Source: Planococcaceae bacterium Storch 2/2-2 (GTDB taxonomy: Bacteria > Bacillota > Bacilli > Bacillales_A > Planococcaceae). From it: a stretch of DNA of 64,000 nt. The DNA lies in contig WOYE01000009.1 in the NCBI GenBank assembly GCA_009740415.1, positions 558,001-622,000 on the forward strand, written 5' to 3'. The translations under genes were made by a program, and so were the position numbers. Shown one piece after another: positions 7,820 through 17,376 of the stretch (position 1 is the stretch's first letter; every line of letters starts with the position of its first letter). Under the pieces are notes generated by a model. That model saw only the letters and a program-made list of their open reading frames with translations. It did no database searches and was not told the origin of the DNA.

Positions 7820-8549
7820 TGTCGCGAATGTGACGAAGTCGTTCGGGGAGACAACCGTTCTTCGAAACATTGATGTCACGCTCGAAGAAGGTTCGGTGAC
7901 GGTCATTATCGGTCCGTCAGGTTCGGGAAAGTCGACGTTGCTTCGTTGCCTCAATGCGCTCGAGCGTCCCGATGAAGGAACGGTGACAATCGGCGACGTA
8001 TCGGTTTCGTTCGATGGACCGGTTCGGTCGAAAGACATTCTCGCCCTTCGGAAGAAGACGGGGATGGTTTTTCAACAATATGCGCTTTTTCCTCATTTTA
8101 CGGCGCTCGGTAACGTAACAGAAGGGTTGCGTACGGTGAAAGGCTTGTCTCAGCAAGAAGCGGAAGCGGTCGCTCGTCCATTGCTTGAAAAAGTCGGTTT
8201 GTCAGGAAAAGAAGACGCTTATCCGGCTGCGTTATCAGGCGGACAGCAACAACGTGTGGCGATTGCGCGCGCACTTGCGATGGATCCAGACGTCTTATTG
8301 TTCGATGAACCGACGAGTGCACTCGACCCGGAGCGCGTTCACGAAGTGCTCGGCGTCATGCGGTCACTTGCGGACGAAGGGATGACGATGGTGATCGTCA
8401 CACATGAAATGACGTTCGCACAAGACGTGGCGGATACTGTGCTCTTTCTTGATGACGGCGTCATTTTAGAACGAGGCACACCGCGCGACGTCTTCGTCGA
8501 TTCGACAGATGCGCGTGTGCGCCAGTTCGTTCAAACGGTGCGTTCTTAA
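7812..8549 (+). CDS. Polar amino acid ABC transporter, ATP-binding protein
   Basis: The protein has 245 residues with Walker [11 protein letters not shown]-loop ([12 protein letters not shown]), signature LSGGQQQR, Walker B VLLFDEP and H-loop VTHEM. It overlaps the permease gene by eight bases and has a GGAGGGG site. It closely resembles GlnQ/TcyC-type ATPases that drive uptake of polar amino acids. The operon ends at the terminator behind it. Confidence 0.92.
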   Translation: MINVANVTKSFGETTVLRNIDVTLEEGSVTVIIGPSGSGKSTLLRCLNALERPDEGTVTIGDVSVSFDGPVRSKDILALRKKTGMVFQQYALFPHFTALGNVTEGLRTVKGLSQQEAEAVARPLLEKVGLSGKEDAYPAALSGGQQQRVAIARALAMDPDVLLFDEPTSALDPERVHEVLGVMRSLADEGMTMVIVTHEMTFAQDVADTVLFLDDGVILERGTPRDVFVDSTDARVRQFVQTVRS

Positions 8550-8560
8550 CGACATAAGCA

Positions 8561-8593
8561 GCGACGGTTCATGTTGATGAGCCGTCGTTTTTT
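8561..8593 (+). terminator. Terminator of the amino acid ABC operon
   Basis: CGACGG/CCGTCG stem with an inner CAT/ATG extension and a run of six T. Confidence 0.75.
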
Positions 8594-8734
8594 GTGTGGG
8601 TGGTGTTTTGGGGCGGTGTTGGATTTTTTCATGTTTCTTTGCTGGACGAGAGGGAAAGTGTGTCGGTTTGTCGTTGGACGTGTCGGTCGTTTGTTCGTAC
8701 ACTACGGGTAGTATAAAAAAAGTGAGGGAATGAC

Positions 8735-9637
8735 ATGACAAAACGAGCCGTTGTATTGTTTAACCATAGTCGAATGACGTCGATCGATGACGTCGTTCCA
8801 TTTTTTGAAGGGGTGTTTCACGGGAAGGCGCCTGACGCACTAGTTGCGAAAGGGTTGGCGATGTTTCAGTCGTTCGGTTTTGCCGATCTGCATACCGCTG
8901 TCACGAACCGGATTGCGTCTGCTTTGGAGCAAGCGCTCACTGCGCAAACGGAAGAGGAGTGGATCGTGCGCGTCGGGACGAAACATAGTACGCCGTCTGT
9001 TCAAGATGCAGTGAACGATTGTGTCGAGGATGGAGCGACGGTCGTCTATACGATGGCGCTCGGGCCGATGTATTCCACGTCGGGTACGAAATATTACCGA
9101 ACGGAGGCGGAGCGTGCGGTCGAAGGGCGAGATGGGGTCGACGTCGTCCATATTGAGCCGTATGCGAAAGAAGAAGCGTTTCATGCGATCATGCGTCAGC
9201 GTTTCCAAGAGGCGTATGAATGGTTGCCGGCGGACGTACGCGATGAAGCAGTCGTCATTTTTACCGCGCATAGTATGCCGGGTGAACGGAGTGCGCATAC
9301 GCGCTTTTTGGAAGAGTACGAAACGCTCGGTGAGGCGATTTTAGAAAGTTACCCGCAACTTGCACGTCGGTTTGCGTTCCGTAGCGGACGACCGGGTCAA
9401 AAATGGCTCGCACCGGATATGAAAGATGTGATGCGCGAGGAAAATCGCCCGTTCATTTTGTGCGAGTTGATGTCGGTCGTCGAAAACATCGAAGCGGTGA
9501 ACGAAGTCGGCGGAGACGGACGAGAAGTCGCTGCGTCGCTCGACCAACCGTTCGTTCAAACGTCGTTCGTCAACGACGCCTACGATTTTGTTTCTTTTTT
9601 ACAAACGTATATCGTTCAACACGTCGAAGCGCAATAA
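8735..9637 (+). CDS. Divergent ferrochelatase-like protein
   Basis: The protein has 300 residues, close to the 310 of Bacillus HemH/CpfC. It keeps the fold-wide landmarks: TKHSTPSVQDAV with His84, MYSTSGTKYY, FTAHSMP with His179 (the metal-insertion His183 of the B. subtilis enzyme) and NIEAV with Glu253 (counterpart of Glu264). The rest is strongly diverged and the N-terminus (VVLFNHSR) lacks the usual YGTP motif. Family members insert iron into coproporphyrin III or protoporphyrin IX. No other haem gene is near, so it may be a paralogue of a second HemH elsewhere. Monocistronic. Confidence 0.75.
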   Translation: MTKRAVVLFNHSRMTSIDDVVPFFEGVFHGKAPDALVAKGLAMFQSFGFADLHTAVTNRIASALEQALTAQTEEEWIVRVGTKHSTPSVQDAVNDCVEDGATVVYTMALGPMYSTSGTKYYRTEAERAVEGRDGVDVVHIEPYAKEEAFHAIMRQRFQEAYEWLPADVRDEAVVIFTAHSMPGERSAHTRFLEEYETLGEAILESYPQLARRFAFRSGRPGQKWLAPDMKDVMREENRPFILCELMSVVENIEAVNEVGGDGREVAASLDQPFVQTSFVNDAYDFVSFLQTYIVQHVEAQ

Positions 9638-9645
9638 ATCGACGA

Positions 9646-9676
9646 GCCGTTTGCCGAATGGGCGAACGGCTTTTTT
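9646..9676 (+). terminator. Terminator of the ferrochelatase-like gene
   Basis: Arms AGCCGTT/AACGGCT extended inside by TGCC/GGCG, followed by six T. Confidence 0.8.
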
Positions 9677-9764
9677 CGTTCGACCACCTTCAGAAAATCT
9701 TCAGAAAGATGCTTTCTTTTTCTTCATCATGGCGACGTAATGTAGAAGAGAAGGAGTGAACGTT

Positions 9765-10523
9765 ATGAAAAAATGGTTAGTCGTCTTACTCGTGAGTAGT
9801 GCTGCGCTGTACGGGTGGTTTGCGAGTGAACGAATGGAAGAAGAAGGCACGCTTCGTCTTGTGAACGAGGCGCACCTCATTCCGAAACGGGCGGTGCCGA
9901 CGGAGCTTGAAGCGCTTCAGCCGACGGACGCGTATACGCTCGCCCGCGACGTATCCGTTCGACCGGACGTCGTCGAGCCGTTTCATCAGTTAATGGAAGA
10001 GGCGCGTGTTGCAGGGTATACGACGTGGATCGTGAATAGCGGTTTTCGTACGATCGACGAGCAACGCGGTTTAGTTGCCGATTACGGGGGTGCGTATGCG
10101 CAGCGTCCGTCCCGAAGTGAACACCATACGGGACTTGCGCTCGATGTCGGGACGACGCGAGGCGATATCGGCGAGTTACCAGAAGGAACGTGGCTTGCGG
10201 AACATGTGAGTGCACACGGATTTATCATTCGGTATCCTGCGCATAAAACGGAGGTGACGGGGATCGCGTACGAACCGTGGCACATTCGGTACGTCGGGTT
10301 ACCGCATAGTACGATTATGGCGACGTACGATTGGACGTTGGAAGAATACGTCGATTACGTCGCGGCGGAAGAAGTCGTTCGGTTCGGCAATTATACGATC
10401 CGTTCGTTCAGCCGCCGCGCGTACGATAAATGGCAAAGTGAGCGAGAGGCGTCGTCATTTACTGCCTCGGCTGATGGAACCGGACGGGTGATCGTTACCG
10501 AATGGAACGGCGAAGCGTCGTAA
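9765..10523 (+). CDS. VanY-type D-alanyl-D-alanine carboxypeptidase (M15B)
   Basis: The protein has 252 residues from ATG 9765 with AAGGAG ahead. A short N-terminal membrane segment (VVLLVSSAALYGW) would anchor it outside the cell. The M15B zinc site is complete: SEHHTGLALD gives the SxHxxGxAxD motif (His120, Asp127) and EPWH gives the catalytic Glu170 and ligand His173. The conserved NSGFRTIDEQ segment contacts the peptide. It trims the terminal D-Ala from peptidoglycan stem peptides. The genomic place gives no hint of a vancomycin-resistance cluster, so a housekeeping wall role is more likely. Confidence 0.9.
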   Translation: MKKWLVVLLVSSAALYGWFASERMEEEGTLRLVNEAHLIPKRAVPTELEALQPTDAYTLARDVSVRPDVVEPFHQLMEEARVAGYTTWIVNSGFRTIDEQRGLVADYGGAYAQRPSRSEHHTGLALDVGTTRGDIGELPEGTWLAEHVSAHGFIIRYPAHKTEVTGIAYEPWHIRYVGLPHSTIMATYDWTLEEYVDYVAAEEVVRFGNYTIRSFSRRAYDKWQSEREASSFTASADGTGRVIVTEWNGEAS

Positions 10524-10568
10524 AAAAGAGGAAAAACGAGGGAAAAGGTTTAGTCGACCTCTTTTTGT
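10524..10568 (+). terminator. Probable terminator after the carboxypeptidase gene
   Basis: AAAAAGAGG and CCTCTTTTT form an inverted repeat around a 26-base loop, ending in T residues. Confidence 0.5.
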
Positions 10569-10653
10569 GCAACGATAAGAAGGACGGTGATAGACAGGTT
10601 CTATCGCCACGGAGTAGCATAAAAAGGAGTGGACATTATTTTTGATTCAATGA

Positions 10654-12231
10654 TTGATTCGTCTGTACGAAGCGTGTGGTTCGATGCGTAAGTATGGGCG
10701 AAACCCCGTTTTTCTCGCTTCATTTTTCATCGTCGTTAGTTTGATCGTACTCGGCGCGAGTTTTCCCGATGCGTTCGGAAACGTCGCCGGTCTGTTATTC
10801 GATGCGACGACGAACAACTTCGGCTGGTTTTTCCTCTTAGCCATTTTCGTGCTCATCGTCTTTCTCGTCGGTGTCGCGTTAAGCTCATACGGTTCCGTTC
10901 GCCTCGGCGGACCGAGTGAACGGCCGGAATTTTCATTTTTCGCTTGGATCGGTATGTTGTTTTCAACCGGTTTCGGGTCGGGGCTCGTGTTTTGGGGCGT
11001 CGCGGAACCGATGAGTCACTTTTTCTCCGTTCCGTTTCCGAATATGGAGTCGGGTACGGATGAAGCCGCTCGGACCGCGATGAGTTATGCGTTTTTCCAC
11101 CAAGGCATTAGCCAATGGTCGGTCTTTGCGGTGATGGGTCTGGCGATCGGCTTACTGCAGTTTAAAAAGTCGCGCGACGGCCTCGTTTCAACGGCGTTAG
11201 AGCCGGTCGTCGGCAGTCACCCGTTCGTGAAACATAGCGTCGACACGTTGGCGATCGTGTCAACCGTCATGGGAGTTGCGACGTCAATCGGCCTCGGCAT
11301 TTTGCAAATGAACGGCGGCTTGAACATCGCCTTCGGTGTGCCGCAATCGACGCTTGTCCAAGTGATTTTGATCGTCCTCATGGGCGCGGCCTTTTTACTG
11401 TCAACGACGACTGGTTTGAAAAAAGGCATTCGCATTTTAAGTTCGTTAAACTTAGGGCTTGCGCTCGGGTTGTTGTTGTTCGTCTTTTTCGCAGGACCGA
11501 CGTTGTTTATCGTCGAGTCGTTTACACTGGCGATCGGCGACGTCATCAACTCGTTCGTCTCGTACAGTTTACGTCTTGAGCCGTACATCGGCGGGACGTG
11601 GGTGAAAGATTGGACGATTTTCTACTGGGCGTGGGCGATCGCTTGGAGCCCGTTCGTCGGAGCGTTCGTCGCTCGCGTATCGAAAGGGCGGACGGTCCGA
11701 GAGTTCATTATCGGCGTCATGCTCATTCCACCGCTCATCGCGATGACGTGGATTGCAGTATTTGGCGGAACCGCACTTTGGAGCGATTTGTACGCAGGGA
11801 CGAACATCGCACAAGCGGTCGATCTCGACTTGACGCAAGCGTTGTTCGTCACGTTTGAACAACTGCCGCTCACCCCACTATTAAATGCGTTTGCGATCGC
11901 ACTCATTTTCATCTTCCTCGTCACGTCTGCCGATTCGGCGACGTACATTTTAGCGAGTATGACGTCAAAAGGGTCGATCCATCCGCCGCTTTTACTGAAA
12001 ACCGTATGGGGCGTGCTCATTTCAGGAACGGCTGCCGTCTTATTGTATACCGGTGGTTTATCCGCCTTGCAAACGGCGTCGCTCGTCTCTGCATTACCGT
12101 TTACCGTCGTTCTCGTCTTGCTCATGTTTGCGATTACGAAAACGTTGCGAGATGAAGTGCGACCGGTGACCGAGCGCGACATTCGCCGGTTCAAACGAAT
12201 TCAAGAAAAGGTCGATGACGAAACGGAATAG
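10654..12231 (+). CDS. BCCT-family transporter (glycine betaine/carnitine/choline type)
   Basis: The protein has 525 residues if read from TTG 10654, or 515 from ATG 10684 (MRKYGRNPVFL); the best ribosome site (AAAAGGAGTGG, 10622-10632) favours the first. About twelve membrane spans follow. The betaine-binding region of the family is recognisable in TM4 (FGSGLVFWGVAEPMSHF) and TM8 (WTIFYWAWAIAWSPFVGAFVARVSKGRTVREF). These proteins import compatible solutes with Na+ or H+ and support osmotic adaptation. Transcribed alone. Confidence 0.9.
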   Translation: MIRLYEACGSMRKYGRNPVFLASFFIVVSLIVLGASFPDAFGNVAGLLFDATTNNFGWFFLLAIFVLIVFLVGVALSSYGSVRLGGPSERPEFSFFAWIGMLFSTGFGSGLVFWGVAEPMSHFFSVPFPNMESGTDEAARTAMSYAFFHQGISQWSVFAVMGLAIGLLQFKKSRDGLVSTALEPVVGSHPFVKHSVDTLAIVSTVMGVATSIGLGILQMNGGLNIAFGVPQSTLVQVILIVLMGAAFLLSTTTGLKKGIRILSSLNLGLALGLLLFVFFAGPTLFIVESFTLAIGDVINSFVSYSLRLEPYIGGTWVKDWTIFYWAWAIAWSPFVGAFVARVSKGRTVREFIIGVMLIPPLIAMTWIAVFGGTALWSDLYAGTNIAQAVDLDLTQALFVTFEQLPLTPLLNAFAIALIFIFLVTSADSATYILASMTSKGSIHPPLLLKTVWGVLISGTAAVLLYTGGLSALQTASLVSALPFTVVLVLLMFAITKTLRDEVRPVTERDIRRFKRIQEKVDDETE

Positions 12232-12267
12232 AGGCGTAACGCGCTACCGATTTCCGACATCGCACGA

Positions 12268-12317
12268 AAAAACCGAGTCATCGTTTCCTTAGGGGGAAGC
12301 GGTGACTCGGTTTTCGT
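12268..12317. terminator. Bidirectional terminator between the BCCT and YkvI genes
   Basis: AACCGAGTCA (12271-12280) pairs with TGACTCGGTT (12303-12312); A-run on the left and T-run on the right serve both convergent genes. Confidence 0.8.
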
Positions 12318-12331
12318 TTGGAAAGAAGCGA

Positions 12332-13393
12332 TTAATTGGTCGGTTCGTGCATGTGGCGCCGTTTGAAAATCGTCCATAACGTGCCGATCATGAGCGCAAA
12401 TCCGATGTAACCCATCGCAGCATACACTTGACCGACGAGCGATGTGAAACCGACGAGACTTGCGAAAAAGCCGAGTACGCCGACTGTGACGATGATCCAT
12501 TTGAACGACCGGCTGTTCGGGTCGAAAAATCGGACGGTGAACGCATAAAGCATGCCGACGGCCGTGTTGTACATCATACCGATCAAGGCGATCGACATGA
12601 GCGTACCGACCGCTGGATGAATTTGTTCTGCGAGAGCGAGCGTCGGCATGTCGTAACCAGAGACGACGTCCATTTTCATTAACATCGCGAGATTAATGAG
12701 CAAGATGAGCATACCGGCGATGAAGCCACCCATCCCGCCGCCGAATCCAGAAACGCGGCGGTCTTTCACCGTTCCGCCCATGACGATGAGCAAGGCGGCA
12801 CCGGCTGCTAAGTTGTACGACACGTACAATAAAGCGCCGAGCAACCAGTTCGGAGCTGCGGCCGGTTGAGCGACAGCGAGTTCGTGCTGTTCGGTAAACG
12901 TCAAATCGGAAGTGAACATCGAGTACACTAAAATGACGAAAATGATACCGAGTAAATACGGTGTGACCGCTCCGATCACTTTAATTAAGTTTTCGATGTT
13001 TAAGACGAGGGTGAGCACGGTGAGTAAGGCGAGCAAACTACTTCCGATCGTCGGCGACATGCCGAACGTTTGGTGCATCGCCGCACCGGACCCTGCGAAC
13101 ATGACGGCTGCGACACCGAATAAGAAAAACGTAATTAACACGTCTAAAATCGTACCGACGACCCGGCCCCCGATTAAATAAATGACGTCTTTATGAGAGA
13201 CGGTTTGTAGATCGGTTCCGAGCTGTGCGAGGTGCTTCCCTAAAAAGGCGAAGACGACCATCGCGACGAGACTTCCGGCAATGCTCCATGCGCCGAAACT
13301 CGTAAAATATTGTAAAATTTCTTGTCCTGAAGCGAATCCTGCGCCGACGATAATGCCGACGAACGCTCCAGCAATTTGCCACCCTTGTTTCAT
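12332..13393 (-). CDS. YkvI-type membrane transporter in the racemase operon
   Basis: The protein has 353 residues and about ten membrane spans. The start GWQIAGAFVGIIVGAGFASGQEILQYF is the hallmark of the YkvI family, related to LeuT-fold amino acid transporters. Its start lies 18 bases after the stop of the N-succinylamino acid racemase gene on the same strand, so it is the last gene of that operon. An uptake role for D- or L-amino acids is inferred from this link and has not, to my knowledge, been shown for the family. Confidence 0.8.
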   Translation of the reverse strand: MKQGWQIAGAFVGIIVGAGFASGQEILQYFTSFGAWSIAGSLVAMVVFAFLGKHLAQLGTDLQTVSHKDVIYLIGGRVVGTILDVLITFFLFGVAAVMFAGSGAAMHQTFGMSPTIGSSLLALLTVLTLVLNIENLIKVIGAVTPYLLGIIFVILVYSMFTSDLTFTEQHELAVAQPAAAPNWLLGALLYVSYNLAAGAALLIVMGGTVKDRRVSGFGGGMGGFIAGMLILLINLAMLMKMDVVSGYDMPTLALAEQIHPAVGTLMSIALIGMMYNTAVGMLYAFTVRFFDPNSRSFKWIIVTVGVLGFFASLVGFTSLVGQVYAAMGYIGFALMIGTLWTIFKRRHMHEPTN

Positions 13394-13411
13394 ACACTCA
13401 CCCTCTTTTTC

Positions 13412-14521
13412 TTATGCTTCGTACGTCTTTTGAGCAACGGTATATCGTTCGACGACGTCGCGGTTCACTTCGTAGCCGATGCCTGGTTTGTCAGGAACGT
13501 GAATGACGCCGTTGTCGACCGTCACTTCTGGATCGATAATGTCGCGTGCCCAGTAGCGGTTCGATGCGGCGGTATCGCCAGGCATCGTGAAGTTTTCGAG
13601 CGTCGTTAAAGCGATATTGTGCGCCCGTCCGACACCGGACTCGAGCATACCACCGCACCAAACCGGCACGTCGTGTGCGAGACAGTAGTCGTGAATTTTT
13701 TTCGCTTCCGTTAAGCCGCCGACTCGTCCGATTTTAATGTTGATAATTTTCGTACTGCCGAGTGCGATCGCTTTTCGCGCATCTTCGAGCGAATGGATGC
13801 TTTCATCCAAACAGATCGGCGTCGTCATTTCGCGCTGAAGCGTCGCATGGTCGATAATGTCGTCGGATGCGAGCGGTTGCTCGACCATCGTTAAGTCGAA
13901 CGCATCGAGTTGTTTCAAATGCTCGATATCGTCTAACGTGTACGCCGAGTTCGCATCGGCCATGATCGCCACGTCCGGAAACGTTTCGCGCAACGTGCGC
14001 ATGACATCGATGTCCCAACCGGGCTTAATTTTCACTTTGATCCGTTTGTAGCCTTCTTCGACGTACCCTCGGACGAGGTCGACGAGTTTCTCGATCGATG
14101 GTTGGATGCCGATACTAATGCCGACGTCAATCGTCTGTTTCGTGCCGCCGAGCGCTTGCGCAAGCGACTGATTCGTCTGTTGTGCGTAAATGTCCCAAAT
14201 CGCTCCTTCGATCGTCGATTTCGCCATGTTGTTGCGGCGAATGTGTTGGAACAAGTCGTTCACTTCGTCCGGATGATCGATGTCACGGTTTAAAACGAGC
14301 GGGATGAGAAATTGTTCAAGCATGTGCCAGTTCGTTTCGAGCGTCTCTTCGTTGTACCACGGTGAGTGGAACGCGACGGACTCTCCCCAGCCGACCGTTC
14401 CGTCTTTGTCGCGCGCTTCCAGCAATAAAAAGTCACGGGAATCGAACGTGCCGAAGCTCGTCGTAAACGGTGCGAGTAAATCCATTTGTAAGTGGCGAAT
14501 CGTAATTGATTGAATGTTCAT
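13412..14521 (-). CDS. N-succinylamino acid racemase / o-succinylbenzoate synthase family (enolase superfamily)
   Basis: The protein has 369 residues. The enolase-superfamily active site is complete: Lys164 and Lys166 in KVKIK, metal ligands Asp189 (MADAN), Glu214 (VEQPL) and Asp239 (CLDES), and Lys263 in NIKIGRVGG. The family makes o-succinylbenzoate for menaquinone (MenC) or racemises N-succinyl amino acids. No men genes are present, but a GNAT acyltransferase and an M20 deacylase lie directly upstream. This is the gene set of the N-succinylation pathway for irreversible D- to L-amino acid conversion described in Geobacillus, so racemase is the preferred call. Confidence 0.85.
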   Translation of the reverse strand: MNIQSITIRHLQMDLLAPFTTSFGTFDSRDFLLLEARDKDGTVGWGESVAFHSPWYNEETLETNWHMLEQFLIPLVLNRDIDHPDEVNDLFQHIRRNNMAKSTIEGAIWDIYAQQTNQSLAQALGGTKQTIDVGISIGIQPSIEKLVDLVRGYVEEGYKRIKVKIKPGWDIDVMRTLRETFPDVAIMADANSAYTLDDIEHLKQLDAFDLTMVEQPLASDDIIDHATLQREMTTPICLDESIHSLEDARKAIALGSTKIINIKIGRVGGLTEAKKIHDYCLAHDVPVWCGGMLESGVGRAHNIALTTLENFTMPGDTAASNRYWARDIIDPEVTVDNGVIHVPDKPGIGYEVNRDVVERYTVAQKTYEA

Positions 14522-14578
14522 AAGGCAAAACTCCTTTAATAGTTTGTAATTGAGTTAATAATCTGAAAATTAAACGCG

Positions 14579-15376
14579 TCATAAATGAAGCGTGTCGCGT
14601 GGGACGGCGACGTATTCGTAATACGCATCTCGTCGTTCGAGTGAGACGATCGCATAGTCGGCCGCGAACAGTTTCATACATGCGTTGCGCACGTCCATTC
14701 GCCATTTCATCGCAAGCGTCGGGTCGTTCGCCTTCACTTCGTCGATGTTCGGTAAGACGGGAAGGGTGTAGCACGCTGCGTTGAATGACGAAGGGAGCGC
14801 TAACCGGAGCTCGGGACTGTCGTCGTGTTCGATGTACAATCCGAGCGGAATGCGAGCGACATCCGGTAATACAAAACCGTCCGCAACGTGAGAAGAGGCG
14901 ATGTGCCAACTGATTTCAAACCGGTCGGACGGAAGCCCGGCGTTTAACCCGTCTTTCATCTCGCCGTAACAGTTCGGGTAGTACGTATAGCAGACGCCGC
15001 CGAGCTTCGTTAAATTTAAGTAGGCGTTGCGCGTTTGGAGCGGATCGAACGTCCAATGAATCATCGTATAACCGAGTTCGAGTGCTCGTTCGCGCTGCGT
15101 CCGTTTCAATCGTTCACCGATGCCGCGCGACCGGTATTCGGGATCGATGCCCATCATGTGCGAGCATACGTAAGCGACACCGTCTCGAAAGCCGGGAAAC
15201 CCGTAGTTGAAGCCGACGAGTCGGTCGCCGTCAAAGGCGCCGATCATCATGCCACCGTTTTTAATCGCCGTGCTCGTCTGATGGGTCGGAATCGGCTCCA
15301 TCGACCAGACGAGCCGTTCGAGTTGTTGGACGTCTTCGAGTTCATCGAGCGTCGTCAAGGAGCGGATCGTAATCAT
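14579..15376 (-). CDS. GNAT acyltransferase, probable D-amino acid N-succinyltransferase
   Basis: The protein has 265 residues. The acyl-CoA binding loop of GNAT enzymes is visible as DPEYRSRGIGERL with following TQRERALELGYT. The second half (WHIASSHVADGFVLPDVARIPLG) is like COG3375-type proteins found next to N-acylamino acid racemases. Its start overlaps the M20 stop (ATGA). In the pathway it would load succinyl-CoA onto a D-amino acid so that the racemase can act. Substrate assignment is inferred from the operon. Confidence 0.75.
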   Translation of the reverse strand: MITIRSLTTLDELEDVQQLERLVWSMEPIPTHQTSTAIKNGGMMIGAFDGDRLVGFNYGFPGFRDGVAYVCSHMMGIDPEYRSRGIGERLKRTQRERALELGYTMIHWTFDPLQTRNAYLNLTKLGGVCYTYYPNCYGEMKDGLNAGLPSDRFEISWHIASSHVADGFVLPDVARIPLGLYIEHDDSPELRLALPSSFNAACYTLPVLPNIDEVKANDPTLAMKWRMDVRNACMKLFAADYAIVSLERRDAYYEYVAVPRDTLHL

Positions 15377-16494
15377 TGTTCATCGTTCCTTTCGTCAAGC
15401 GCATACGTCATCGCTCGTGCGAGAATGAGGGCGCCGGGTGCTAGTTGATCGGTGTTGAACGTCATGAGCGGGTCGTGAAGGCCGGGCGTGACGCCGCAAC
15501 CGAGGCCGAGCATCGTCGCTTGAAGCGTCGGTCGCTCGAGCGTATAAAAGTGAAAATCTTCACCACCGGGTGTCGTAATCGGCGGAGCGAGTGCTTCTTC
15601 GCCTGCAACGTCGACAATCGCGCGTGCCATCCACGACTTCGCTTCGTCATCGACGACCGCCGCTGCGATATGAACATCTTCTGAAATCGTAATGTCCGCA
15701 TCGTACAGAGCAGATAAATGGCGAGCGACGGCGTGGACGTTTTCAGTGACGTCGTCCATCGCTTCATTCGTTGCCGCACGCGCATCCATTTTGAAACGAG
15801 CGACTCCTGGAATGATGTTCGTCGCATCGCCACCGGCTTCAAATTGCGTCACTTTGACAGAAGAGGAGACGTTCGGGTCGGTCCAAAGCGACTTCAACGC
15901 GGTAATGAACGCCGCGCCGACTTCGATCGCATTGACGCCGAGCTCAGGTCGTGCGCCGTGCGCTTGTTTTCCTTCAATTCGTCCGGACAACTGTTTCGCC
16001 GCCCCGTGGTAAATGGCCGGTGCGTGTTGTCCGTCTTCGAGTTCGACGAGCGGCCGGACGTGCGCGCCGAACAATACGTCGAGTCGGTCGATCACACCGG
16101 TTTGAAGAACAGCTTTCGCACCGGTTCCTTTTTCTTCAGCCGGTTGGAAAATGAGGCGTACCGCTTCACGCGGCGGCTTCATTTGTGTGAAGTAGTACGC
16201 GACGCCGAGCGCCATCGTCATATGACCGTCATGTCCGCACGAATGGTTCGCACGAAACGTTCCGTTCACTTCTTGGTACAACGCATCGATATCGGCGCGT
16301 AAGCCGACGCGTGGCGTCCCTTCGCCGATGTCGACGTACAAACCGGTCATCGTCTCGAACGGTTGCGGCGTTAAGCCGAGCGACGTGAGCGTTCGGATGA
16401 GAAATTGTGTCGTTTCGTATTCTTCCCAGCTCACTTCTGGGTGCGTATGCAAATGAGTGAACCAATCGTTCAATTGTCGTTGAAATGGTTCCAT
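15373..16494 (-). CDS. M20 amidohydrolase, probable N-succinyl-L-amino acid desuccinylase
   Basis: The protein has 373 residues from ATG 16494, preceded by AAAGGTGG. The M20D metal-binding motifs are present: NHSCGHDGHM, FQPAEEKGTGA and PGGEDFHFY. The family hydrolyses N-acyl amino acids and aminobenzoyl-glutamate. Here it would release the L-amino acid from its N-succinyl form, pulling the racemase equilibrium to L. It starts one base after the stop of the regulator gene and overlaps the GNAT gene. Confidence 0.85.
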   Translation of the reverse strand: MEPFQRQLNDWFTHLHTHPEVSWEEYETTQFLIRTLTSLGLTPQPFETMTGLYVDIGEGTPRVGLRADIDALYQEVNGTFRANHSCGHDGHMTMALGVAYYFTQMKPPREAVRLIFQPAEEKGTGAKAVLQTGVIDRLDVLFGAHVRPLVELEDGQHAPAIYHGAAKQLSGRIEGKQAHGARPELGVNAIEVGAAFITALKSLWTDPNVSSSVKVTQFEAGGDATNIIPGVARFKMDARAATNEAMDDVTENVHAVARHLSALYDADITISEDVHIAAAVVDDEAKSWMARAIVDVAGEEALAPPITTPGGEDFHFYTLERPTLQATMLGLGCGVTPGLHDPLMTFNTDQLAPGALILARAMTYALDERNDEQ

Positions 16495-16495
16495 A

Positions 16496-17350
16496 TTATG
16501 TCCACCTTTCTGAAATGAATCGATCGTGTACATTTTCGAATGCGATTCGTTGTTTTTCGTAATGATCCGGGTCGCACGCTGTCATTTGGGCAGCGAGTGC
16601 GTTTAATAGCGCGAGCAACGTCGGCATCGCATCGATCGTCGACAACTCCGGTTGTTCGAGTAAAAAAACGTCGTCCGCAAATGGGATGATCGGCGCGACG
16701 CTCGAATCGGTGAAAGCGATCGTCCGGCATCCGATCGGTCGGACGTCTTCTGCGAAATGAACCGGCTCTTTAAAATACCGGTGGAACGAAAAGAGACAGA
16801 CGACATCTTCTGGACCGAGTTGACGGAGCGCACGGATCCACGAGCCAGTATTTCCTTCGATATGCACGACGTCTGCACGCAACAAGTTCAAAGTGAAATG
16901 GAACCATTGTGCGGCGATTTGACTCGAGCCGTATCCGACGATGTAAATCGTTCGCGCTTCATGAAGCGCACGAGAGGCGTGTTGGAACGTGTCGTCGTCT
17001 AACGAGCGCGCCATCTGTTGCATCCGTTTCGCTTCGTCGGAAAGAAGTGCTTGGACGTGCGGATGGTCGTCCGATTTATCGTGCAAGTACGTATGGAGCG
17101 TACTTTCGTTTTTTTGAAACAGTTGACGCAACACGTCTTTTTGAAAAGCCGCGAACCCCGAATAGTCGAACGCGTGGCAAAACCGAATGACCGTCGTTTC
17201 GCTCACGCCGATTCGTTTACCGATTTCGTTCGCTGAATGCGTTGCGACGAAGGATGGATCGCGTAAGACGAACGCAGCGACGAGTTGTTGCCGTTTCGAC
17301 AACGTATCGTGCGCGAGCTGAATGCGTTCCCGTAAAGAAACAGTCGTCAT
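16496..17350 (-). CDS. RpiR-family transcriptional regulator (HTH + SIS domain)
   Basis: The protein has 284 residues from ATG 17350, with AAAGGATG upstream. Residues 1-80 form the HTH_6 domain (SANEIGKRIGVSETTVIRFCHAF). The rest is a SIS sugar-isomerase-like effector domain (IYIVGYGSSQIAAQWFHFTLNLLR, VVCLFSFHRYFKEP, IGCRTIAFTDS). It is the first gene of the five-gene minus-strand operon ending with ykvI and most likely controls it. RpiR proteins usually bind phosphorylated sugars, so a link to amino acid conversion, perhaps of wall-derived D-amino acids, is of interest. Confidence 0.85.
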   Translation of the reverse strand: MTTVSLRERIQLAHDTLSKRQQLVAAFVLRDPSFVATHSANEIGKRIGVSETTVIRFCHAFDYSGFAAFQKDVLRQLFQKNESTLHTYLHDKSDDHPHVQALLSDEAKRMQQMARSLDDDTFQHASRALHEARTIYIVGYGSSQIAAQWFHFTLNLLRADVVHIEGNTGSWIRALRQLGPEDVVCLFSFHRYFKEPVHFAEDVRPIGCRTIAFTDSSVAPIIPFADDVFLLEQPELSTIDAMPTLLALLNALAAQMTACDPDHYEKQRIAFENVHDRFISERWT

Positions 17351-17376
17351 AAAAAGCACATCCTTTATTTTTTATG

